Positions 1 to 5,033 of a DNA stretch of 5,033 nt are shown here, in pieces; position 1 is the stretch's first letter; every line of letters starts with the position of its first letter. The DNA is from Bacteroidota bacterium (lineage in GTDB: Bacteria > Bacteroidota > Bacteroidia > Bacteroidales > Bacteroidaceae): positions 1 to 5,033 of the forward strand of contig JAEZKJ010000051.1 in assembly GCA_023415545.1 (NCBI GenBank), given 5' to 3'. The translations under genes and the position numbers were made by a program. A model generated the notes under the pieces. The model ran no database searches. It had not been told where the DNA came from and saw only the letters and a program-made list of their open reading frames with translations.

Positions 1-4
1 TAAA

Positions 5-1687
5 CTACTTTCTTACATAGTTTTCAGCTTTTTCCAAAGCTTCATTTATGTTGCTACATATATTTTCTTCTCCAAGAAGATTATAAAATCCTGATTTCTC
101 AAGAACTGTATGAACCTTTTGGTTTACACCCGATAGGATAATATGTATGTTGTCTTTCTTTGACATTCTGCATAAAGTAGTAAGGTTATGTATACCTGTT
201 GAATCAATGAAAGGAACTTTACGCATACGTATAATACGCACTTTTGGACGATCACCAAGTTGTGCCATTGTCTCTTCAAACTTTGTAGCTATACCAAAGA
301 AATATGGGCCATTGATTTCGTAAACTTCTACATTTTTTGGAACGATAAGAGCCTCTTCATGAATGTTTGCATCGGTATCATTGCTAGGATCTATCTCATC
401 TTTGATAACTGAAATCTCTGTTGTTTCCATAACACGCTTCATAAATAGTACGCATGCTATAACAAGTCCTACCTCAATAGCTACAGTAAGGTCGAATATT
501 ACTGTTAGAAGGAATGTGATGATTAAAACAGATACATCCGATTTTGGGTTTTTCAACAGAGCTCGGAATGTACGCCATTCACTCATGTTATATGAAACGA
601 TAACCAACACTCCTGCAAGACAAGCCATTGGAATGTATTGAGCTAGTGGCATAAAGAAGAGGAGAATAAGCAAAAGAACAACAGCATGAATAACACCAGC
701 TATTGGTGTTTTACCTCCATTGTTAATGTTAGTCATTGTACGAGCAATAGCACCTGTTGCAGGGATACCACCGAATATAGGAGTAATGATATTTGCAGCA
801 CCTTGAGCAATAAGTTCAGTATTCGAATCATGACGATCATTTATTACACCATCGGCAACTGTTGCAGAGAGCAAAGATTCAATAGCACCAAGTACTGCTA
901 TTGTTATGGCTACAGGGAAAAGTTCACGGATAGCTTCCCAGTTCAATTCAGGGATTACAGCATCAGGCAGTTGTGCTTGTATTGTAAATCTGTCGCCAAT
1001 AGTATCAATACAGTTTATTCCACCATATACTTTCATTAGGTATACAACTCCAGTTACTAAAACTATTGCTACAAGTGAACCTGGTATTTTTTTAGAAAAA
1101 CGTGGAGTAATGGCAATAATCACGATACTTATAATACTTACTACTGTATTCCACCAGTTGATTTTATCAAAATGTTTGAAGTACATAAGCCATTTACCTA
1201 CGAAATCTCCAGGTAATTTATCATCTCCAAAAGTTAAACCAAAGATATCAGCTATTTGAGTAGTAAAAATTGTCAGTGCAATACCACTTGTGAAACCTAC
1301 AATTATAGGATATGGAATGAATTTTATTATTGCTCCAAGTTTAAACACGCCAAGAAGAACAAGAAGAATTCCGGCAATAATTGTAGCAACAGTAAGACCT
1401 GCAATACCATATTGTTGAATAATTCCATAAATTATTACAATGAATGCACCCGTAGGTCCACCTATTTGAACTTTGCTACCTCCTAAAAGGGAGATTATCA
1501 AACCAGCAACAATAGCTGTAATGATTCCTTTTTCAGGTGAAACTCCTGATGCTATACCAAATGCAATTGCTAAAGGGAGAGCTACAATTCCAACAATAAT
1601 TCCTGCCATAAGGTCGGCAGAGAACTCTTGTTTTGTGTAATTTTTTAAAGCTGAAAAGAGTTTTGGTTTAAAATCTAATGCTTTCAT
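5..1687 (-). CDS. SulP/SLC26-family anion permease with C-terminal STAS domain
   Basis: This is a complete 560-residue inner-membrane transporter of the SulP (SLC26) family, whose members move sulfate, bicarbonate or dicarboxylates by proton/sodium symport or exchange; the substrate cannot be read from this sequence. The N-terminal two thirds are strongly hydrophobic, with many membrane segments between about residues 27 and 416. Family signatures are visible: the GIIVGIVALPLAIAFG stretch (29-44), GGPTGAF (76-82), GAIESLLSA (268-276), and the FGGIPATGAIARTMTN block (305-320) followed by G-KTPIAG (325-331). Residues about 448-555 form a cytoplasmic STAS domain with the DSTG motif at 495-498, the place that carries the regulatory serine in SpoIIAA-like proteins. 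Length is normal for bacterial SulP-STAS proteins. The ATG at 1687 is chosen because the protein begins with the usual short polar lead before the first helix and a TAnnTTTG element lies 45 bases upstream. It is transcribed divergently from rubrerythrin. Family assignment is firm; substrate is unknown. Confidence 0.95.
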   Translation of the reverse strand: MKALDFKPKLFSALKNYTKQEFSADLMAGIIVGIVALPLAIAFGIASGVSPEKGIITAIVAGLIISLLGGSKVQIGGPTGAFIVIIYGIIQQYGIAGLTVATIIAGILLVLLGVFKLGAIIKFIPYPIIVGFTSGIALTIFTTQIADIFGLTFGDDKLPGDFVGKWLMYFKHFDKINWWNTVVSIISIVIIAITPRFSKKIPGSLVAIVLVTGVVYLMKVYGGINCIDTIGDRFTIQAQLPDAVIPELNWEAIRELFPVAITIAVLGAIESLLSATVADGVINDRHDSNTELIAQGAANIITPIFGGIPATGAIARTMTNINNGGKTPIAGVIHAVVLLLILLFFMPLAQYIPMACLAGVLVIVSYNMSEWRTFRALLKNPKSDVSVLIITFLLTVIFDLTVAIEVGLVIACVLFMKRVMETTEISVIKDEIDPSNDTDANIHEEALIVPKNVEVYEINGPYFFGIATKFEETMAQLGDRPKVRIIRMRKVPFIDSTGIHNLTTLCRMSKKDNIHIILSGVNQKVHTVLEKSGFYNLLGEENICSNINEALEKAENYVRK

Positions 1688-1732
1688 TTTACTATACCTA
1701 TGATGAAAAATTTATTATTTTTTAAGAAAGTG

Positions 1733-1740
1733 CAAAGGTA
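1733..1740 (-). promoter_or_regulatory. Putative Bacteroidota -7 promoter element of the SulP permease gene
   Basis: On the minus strand the sequence reads TACCTTTG, a perfect match to the Bacteroidota primary-sigma -7 consensus TAnnTTTG. It lies 45 bases before the ATG at 1687, which would give a leader of roughly 40 nt. The -33 element is poor: a TTTT (1760-1763), a three-of-four match to TTTG, sits 19 bases upstream. No Shine-Dalgarno sequence stands out before the ATG, as is usual in this phylum. Confidence 0.6.
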
Positions 1741-1834
1741 GATATTTTTTTTATGCTTTAAAACATATTACTTATTTATATATATTACTGAGAAATATTG
1801 TTTTATATAGAAAAAGTATTTTTAAATATTTTAT

Positions 1835-1842
1835 TATCTTTG
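1835..1842 (+). promoter_or_regulatory. Putative Bacteroidota -7 promoter element of the rubrerythrin gene
   Basis: TATCTTTG matches the Bacteroidota -7 consensus TAnnTTTG exactly and ends 40 bases before the rubrerythrin ATG at 1883, giving a predicted leader of about 35 nt. I see no TTG/TTTG at the right distance upstream for a -33 box; the flank is a run of A and T that could act as an UP-like region or mean that an activator is needed. The leader has no clear Shine-Dalgarno sequence and is A-rich just before the ATG. Confidence 0.6.
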
Positions 1843-1882
1843 GAATTAACTAGTGAAATTATTAATCTATTGAATAAAAACT

Positions 1883-2461
1883 ATGAGTAAAAGTGTAAAA
1901 GGTACAAGAACAGAGAAAAATCTTCTCACATCATTTGCTGGTGAATCACAAGCAAGAAATCGTTACACCTATTTTGCTAGTCAAGCAAAAAAAGAGGGTT
2001 TTGAACAAATTGCAGCTATTTTTACTGAAACAGCTGATCAAGAAAAAGAGCATGCTAAACGTATGTTCAAATGGTTAGAAGGTGGTATGGTTGAGTTTAC
2101 AGCATCATTCCCTGCAGGTGTAATTGGTACAACTGCTGAAAACTTAAAAGCTGCTGCTGCCGGTGAAAATGAAGAGTGGTCAAAAGATTATCCTCATTTT
2201 GCTGACGTAGCTGATGAAGAAGGGTTCCCTGCTATTGCTATTATGTATCGCCGAATTGCTGAAGCTGAAAAAGGACATGAAGAAAGATATTTGAAGCTTC
2301 TTGAAAACGTTGAAAGCGGTAAAGTATTCAAAAAAGAGGAAGAGACTGTATGGCAGTGTCGTAACTGTGGATATATTTATGTTGGTGTTGAGGCTCCTGA
2401 GACTTGTCCAGCATGTCTTCACCCACAAGCTTATTTTGAAGTTAAGAAAAACAACTATTAA
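1883..2461 (+). CDS. rbr: Rubrerythrin (non-haem diiron peroxidase)
   Basis: This is a complete 192-residue cytoplasmic rubrerythrin, the terminal enzyme of NAD(P)H-dependent hydrogen peroxide reduction in anaerobes. Residues about 5-145 form the ferritin-like four-helix domain. Its likely diiron ligands are visible as E21 in GESQARNRY, E54-x-x-H57 in ADQEKEHA, E95 and E98 in AGENEEW, and E129-x-x-H132 in AEAEKGHEERY. Residues about 155-190 are the rubredoxin-like domain with one iron bound by two CxxC pairs, C159/C162 in CRNCGY and C175/C178 in CPACLHP. Domain order and length match the classical Desulfovibrio-type protein, with no truncation and every expected metal ligand present. The ATG at 1883 directly precedes the conserved start of the first helix. 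It is a single gene, divergent from the SulP permease and convergent with nadB. Electrons probably come from a separate rubredoxin or flavoprotein reductase not present here. Induction by oxygen or peroxide is expected from the family, but I recognise no specific operator. Confidence 0.97.
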   Translation: MSKSVKGTRTEKNLLTSFAGESQARNRYTYFASQAKKEGFEQIAAIFTETADQEKEHAKRMFKWLEGGMVEFTASFPAGVIGTTAENLKAAAAGENEEWSKDYPHFADVADEEGFPAIAIMYRRIAEAEKGHEERYLKLLENVESGKVFKKEEETVWQCRNCGYIYVGVEAPETCPACLHPQAYFEVKKNNY

Positions 2462-2486
2462 TTAATAGTAAGATATTAATTAAAAA

Positions 2487-2514
2487 GAGAGTGGTTGCTC
2501 AAAAGCACACTTTC
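2487..2514. terminator. Imperfect hairpin, likely terminator for nadB (hairpin 1 of 2)
   Basis: The arms GAGAGTG (2487-2493) and CACTTTC (2508-2514, with one G-U pair when read on the plus strand) enclose a second four-pair stem, TGCT (2496-2499) with AGCA (2504-2507), with a two-base bulge and a CAAA loop. On the minus strand the hairpin is followed by TTTTTAATTAATA, a good U-tract, so it looks like an intrinsic terminator for nadB transcripts that pass hairpin 2. On the plus strand no U-tract follows, so it would do little for rubrerythrin alone. Confidence 0.5.
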
Positions 2515-2518
2515 AAAC

Positions 2519-2558
2519 AAAATATCTCTGCTAGAACATATTCTAGCAGAGATATTTT
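2519..2558. terminator. Perfect 18-bp hairpin, bidirectional terminator between rbr and nadB (hairpin 2 of 2)
   Basis: The arm at 2519-2536 (AAAATATCTCTGCTAGAA) is fully complementary to 2541-2558, with a four-base CATA loop. Because the arm starts with AAAA and ends its partner with TTTT, the stem carries an A-tract and U-tract in both orientations. On the plus strand it is followed by the T-rich ATTATTATTACTACTT, terminating rubrerythrin; on the minus strand it begins 10 bases after the nadB stop codon and is followed by GTTTG. Its position between two convergent stop codons supports the call. Confidence 0.8.
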
Positions 2559-2568
2559 ATTATTATTA

Positions 2569-4158
2569 CTACTTGGTCATTTTCTCTTTATTAGGTTCGT
2601 GAGGGTAATCGATGGTATAATGTAAACCTCTGCTCTCTTTTCTCTCCATAGCCTGACGAGTGATTAGATATCCAATATTAATCATATTTCTAAGTTCACA
2701 TAGTTCTTTCGATGCTTTGCAACGTTTAAACAGACGCTCTGTCTCTTCATACAAAATATCCAATCTGTTCCATGCACGGATAAGTCGTAAGTTACTTCTT
2801 ACTATACCAACATACGACTCCATGATTTGGTTAACCTCTTTCATACTTTGAGTTATAAGTACCCTCTCTTCGTTTGAAATGGTTCCCTCATCATTCCATT
2901 CAGGCACATCATCATTATAATCGTATCTATCGATAACATTTAAAATATGGTTAGCAGCCGAGTTGGCATAAACCACAGCCTCAATTAATGAGTTAGAAGC
3001 CAGTCTATTTCCACCATGAAGCCCGGTACATGAACATTCTCCTATAGCATAAAGTCTATTTATACTTGATTGTCCATCCAAATCTACCTTTATTCCTCCA
3101 CATAAATAGTGTGCAGCAGGTGCTACAGGGATATAATCTTTGGTAATATCAATTCCTATACTCAAGCACTTCTTGTATATGTTTGGGAAATGTTTTTTAG
3201 TCTCTTCAGGATCTTTATGTGTAACATCAAGGAATACATGATCTTCACCTCTCTGTTTCATCTCATTATCTATTGCTCTTGCTACAATATCACGAGGTGC
3301 CAAAGAGAGCCTTGGATCATATTTCTGCATGAATTCTTCGCCTGCTTGGTTACGGAGTACACCTCCGTATCCTCTCATGGCTTCTGTTATAAGGAAACTT
3401 GGTCTGTCGCCAGGATTAAATAGTGCAGTAGGGTGGAACTGGATAAACTCCATATCTTTTACAACACCTTTAGCTCTATAAACCATGGCTATACCATCAC
3501 CAGTAGCAACAAGTGGGTTAGTTGTGTTACGATAAACAGCTTCACATCCGCCAGTAGCCATAATAGTTACTTTGGATAAGAAAGTATCAACTTTACCGGT
3601 TTCTTCATCCAAAACATAAGCTCCGTAGCATTTAATACCCTGTGTATATCTCGTTACAATTATTCCAAGATGATGTTGGGTAATAATTTCCACAGCAAAG
3701 TGGTTGGTGAAAATATCAATATTTGGATGATCTTTTACAGCTTTTATTAAGGAAGTTTGTATCTCTGCTCCAGTATTGTCTTTATGATGAAGAATTCTAA
3801 ATTCGGAGTGTCCTCCTTCTTTATGCAAATCAAATTCGCCATTCTCTTTTTTGTCGAAGTTGACTCCCCAATTTATAAGTTCCTCTATTTGTGTTGGTGC
3901 TTCACGAATAACCTTTTCAACAGCCGATTTATCGCTTATCCAGTCACCGGCAATCATGGTATCTTCAATATGCTTTTCAAAATTGTCTACCTTGAGGTCA
4001 GTGACTGAGGCTATTCCTCCTTGAGCAAAATAAGTATTGCTCTCTTCTAAACCAGCCTTGCAAATTAATGCTACTTTTCCTTTATGAGCTACTTTTAATG
4101 CAAAGCTCATTCCGGCGATACCGGAACCAATAACAAGGAAATCATACTTTTTTACCAT
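2569..4158 (-). CDS. nadB: L-aspartate oxidase (quinolinate/NAD biosynthesis)
   Basis: This complete cytoplasmic flavoenzyme, 529 residues from the chosen start, oxidises L-aspartate to iminoaspartate, which NadA condenses with dihydroxyacetone phosphate to quinolinate for de novo NAD synthesis. It belongs to the succinate dehydrogenase/fumarate reductase flavoprotein fold. Visible are the FAD dinucleotide-binding GSGIAG at 11-16, the flavin-contacting TYFAQGGIA (42-50), REGGHS-like KEGGHSEFR (113-121), HPTAL with H242 and T244, PRD with R289, H350 in APAAHYLCGG, and R385 in LHGGNRLASNS. The last four correspond to H244/T246, R290, H351 and R386 of the E. coli enzyme as I recall it. The C-terminal helical domain ends with the typical AMERKESRGLHYTIDYP. 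GGNRLASNSL and the helical C-terminus favour NadB over a fumarate reductase subunit. The frame is open to a TTG at 4182, but that TTG lies inside the predicted -7 promoter element, so the ATG at 4158, directly before KKYDFLVIGSG, is preferred. nadA and nadC are not adjacent. In an anaerobe fumarate is the likely electron acceptor. Confidence 0.96.
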   Translation of the reverse strand: MVKKYDFLVIGSGIAGMSFALKVAHKGKVALICKAGLEESNTYFAQGGIASVTDLKVDNFEKHIEDTMIAGDWISDKSAVEKVIREAPTQIEELINWGVNFDKKENGEFDLHKEGGHSEFRILHHKDNTGAEIQTSLIKAVKDHPNIDIFTNHFAVEIITQHHLGIIVTRYTQGIKCYGAYVLDEETGKVDTFLSKVTIMATGGCEAVYRNTTNPLVATGDGIAMVYRAKGVVKDMEFIQFHPTALFNPGDRPSFLITEAMRGYGGVLRNQAGEEFMQKYDPRLSLAPRDIVARAIDNEMKQRGEDHVFLDVTHKDPEETKKHFPNIYKKCLSIGIDITKDYIPVAPAAHYLCGGIKVDLDGQSSINRLYAIGECSCTGLHGGNRLASNSLIEAVVYANSAANHILNVIDRYDYNDDVPEWNDEGTISNEERVLITQSMKEVNQIMESYVGIVRSNLRLIRAWNRLDILYEETERLFKRCKASKELCELRNMINIGYLITRQAMERKESRGLHYTIDYPHEPNKEKMTK

Positions 4159-4179
4159 AATAGTTGAATTTCTCGTCTG

Positions 4180-4187
4180 CAAAACTA
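4180..4187 (-). promoter_or_regulatory. Putative Bacteroidota -7 promoter element of nadB
   Basis: The minus strand reads TAGTTTTG, a perfect match to TAnnTTTG. It ends 21 bases before the ATG at 4158, so the leader would be short, about 15 nt. This element contains the in-frame TTG at 4182, which therefore would not be transcribed and cannot be the start codon if this promoter is the main one. No good -33 box is visible about 20 bases upstream. Confidence 0.55.
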
Positions 4188-4225
4188 CTAAATTCTCATT
4201 TAATTGTTTTAATAATATCTAATAA

Positions 4226-4256
4226 TTGAATAATTTGTAAATTGCAGATATATTTT
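4226..4256 (+). promoter_or_regulatory. Putative lpdA promoter (-33 TTG, -7 TATATTTT)
   Basis: TATATTTT (4249-4256) matches seven of eight positions of the -7 consensus TAnnTTTG. A TTG (4226-4228) lies 20 bases upstream, the right spacing for a Bacteroidota -33 element. The -7 element ends 34 bases before the lpdA ATG. The same bases are flanked by an 8-bp inverted repeat (see separate entry). Confidence 0.45.
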
Positions 4257-4262
4257 ATTCAA
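4226..4262. repeat. 8-bp inverted repeat spanning the lpdA promoter
   Basis: TTGAATAA (4226-4233) and TTATTCAA (4255-4262) are exact reverse complements separated by 21 bases. The left arm covers the candidate -33 TTG and the right arm overlaps the end of the candidate -7 element. This geometry would suit a regulator binding two sites about three helical turns apart, but the region is very AT-rich and an 8-bp match could arise by chance. No known operator is recognised. Confidence 0.35.
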
Positions 4263-4290
4263 CATAAATGTAAACTCAACAATCTATAAT

Positions 4291-5033
4291 ATGGAATATC
4301 AAGTTGCTATAATTGGTGGTGGTCCTGCTGGATATACAGCAGCCGAAGCAGCAGGAAAAGCTGGAATGAGTGTTATACTTTTTGAAAAAGAGAAATTAGG
4401 TGGTGTTTGTCTTAATGAGGGGTGCATACCAACTAAAACATTACTTTATTCAGCTAAAATTGCTGACCACTCAAGAGAGGGAGCAAAATTTGGTGTTAAA
4501 ATTGGTGAGGTGGAGATTGAACTTCCAAAGCTTATTGCTCGCAAAAGTAAGGTTGTTCGTAAACTTGCTCTTGGAATAAAAGCAAAATTGGAAGCTGTAG
4601 GAGTGATAATTGTAAATGGAGAAGCAACTATTGTTGACTCAAAAACAGTTGAATGCAATGATCAGAGATATAGCTGTGAAAAGTTAATTATTGCAGCAGG
4701 AAGTAAACCTTTTATTCCTCCAATTTCAGGTATCGATAATATAGATTTCTGGACTAACAAAGAGGCATTAGAAAATAAGGAGATTCCTCAATCTATGATT
4801 ATTATAGGTGGTGGTGTTATTGGAATGGAGTTTGCATCATTTTTCAACTCTTTAGGTACAGAAACAACTGTTATTGAGATGATGGATGAAATTTTGGGTC
4901 CTATTGACAACGAACTTTCTGCTCTTCTTAGAACGGAGTATACAAAGAGAGGAGTTAAATTTATTCTCTCAGCAAAGGTTTGCAAAATGGATAAAAATGG
5001 TGATGATATAGAGGTGACTTATACTTTAGATGG
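4291..5033 (+). CDS. lpdA: Dihydrolipoyl dehydrogenase (E3), N-terminal part, cut by the window end
   Basis: The first 247 codons of a class I FAD/NAD disulfide oxidoreductase are present; a full Lpd has about 450-470 residues, so the dimerisation domain with the catalytic His-Glu pair lies outside. Lpd reoxidises dihydrolipoamide on the E2 subunit of 2-oxoacid dehydrogenases or on glycine-cleavage H protein, giving NADH. Visible are the FAD-binding GGGPAG (9-14), the redox disulfide motif GGVCLNEGCIPTK with C40 and C45, the second FAD motif IIAAGSKP (133-140; alanine where ATGS is usual), and the NAD-binding GGGVIGMEFASFF (173-185) with the acidic strand end VIE (194-196). The Lpd-type CLNEGC spacing argues against glutathione or mercuric reductase (CVNVGC/CVNVGCVP types). 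The ATG at 4291 gives the usual five-residue lead into the first beta strand. It is divergent from nadB. In related organisms lpdA often heads a group with E2, E1 or lipoate ligase genes, which could lie to the right. Confidence 0.93.
   Translation, partial: MEYQVAIIGGGPAGYTAAEAAGKAGMSVILFEKEKLGGVCLNEGCIPTKTLLYSAKIADHSREGAKFGVKIGEVEIELPKLIARKSKVVRKLALGIKAKLEAVGVIIVNGEATIVDSKTVECNDQRYSCEKLIIAAGSKPFIPPISGIDNIDFWTNKEALENKEIPQSMIIIGGGVIGMEFASFFNSLGTETTVIEMMDEILGPIDNELSALLRTEYTKRGVKFILSAKVCKMDKNGDDIEVTYTLD

Noticed and set aside
363..1486. Several plus-strand open frames of 76-117 codons across the SulP gene (363-641, 686-1039, 906-1259, 1256-1486).
   Set aside because: They lie antisense to a complete, motif-rich SulP gene, have low-complexity Ser/Thr/Ile/Asn-rich products, overlap one another and lack promoters of their own.
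1766..1790. A TTATTTATATATATTA-like stretch considered as a PerR/Fur-type box upstream of rubrerythrin.
   Set aside because: It fits the TTATAATnATTATAA pattern poorly, and in such AT-rich sequence a partial match has little weight.
2180..2428. An 82-codon minus-strand frame inside rubrerythrin.
   Set aside because: It is antisense to the conserved diiron and rubredoxin domains, and its Phe/Ser/Ile-rich product resembles no family I know.
2660..4008. Plus-strand frames of 63-104 codons inside nadB (2660-2851, 3109-3423, 3757-4008).
   Set aside because: All are antisense shadows of a complete NadB coding sequence with conserved catalytic residues.
4211..4234. Three AATAAT units in the nadB-lpdA intergenic region, considered as a short tandem repeat or iteron.
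   Set aside because: Spacing is irregular, units are short and low in complexity, and no origin-like genes are nearby; composition explains them.
4446..4985. Minus-strand frames of 65-70 codons inside lpdA (4446-4658, 4788-4985).
   Set aside because: They are antisense to the conserved Lpd sequence and show no protein-like motifs.

Overview
The window reads as an AT-rich stretch of chromosome from a member of the Bacteroidota, most likely an anaerobic Bacteroidales-type organism. Three things point that way. Three of the four gene starts have a perfect match to the Bacteroidota -7 promoter element TAnnTTTG upstream, and the fourth has a near match. None of the four genes has a clear Shine-Dalgarno sequence. 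The proteins (rubrerythrin, L-aspartate oxidase, dihydrolipoyl dehydrogenase) look like the Bacteroides-group members of their families. The taxonomic call is an inference; no rRNA or other marker gene is present.

Layout, left to right. Bases 5-1687 (minus strand) hold a complete SulP/SLC26-type anion permease with a C-terminal STAS domain. Bases 1688-1882 are a divergent promoter region. Bases 1883-2461 (plus strand) hold a complete rubrerythrin. Bases 2462-2568 separate two convergent genes and hold two back-to-back hairpins, the second an 18-bp perfect stem, which probably terminate transcription in both directions. Bases 2569-4158 (minus strand) hold a complete L-aspartate oxidase (nadB); its reading frame runs open up to 4182, but the ATG at 4158 is the better start. 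Bases 4159-4290 are a second divergent promoter region. From 4291 to the right edge (plus strand) runs the N-terminal part of a dihydrolipoyl dehydrogenase, cut off by the window end.

The genes are arranged as alternating divergent and convergent single units, so no multi-gene operon is visible inside the window; lpdA may start one that continues to the right. Themes shared by the neighbours are redox and oxidative-stress metabolism: rubrerythrin removes hydrogen peroxide in anaerobes, NadB is a flavoenzyme that can make peroxide when oxygen replaces fumarate as electron acceptor, and Lpd is a flavin/NAD disulfide oxidoreductase. The SulP permease has no obvious partner here. I see no mobile element, CRISPR, RNA gene or novel system; the window looks like ordinary core genome, and the most useful observations concern transcription signals and the nadB start.
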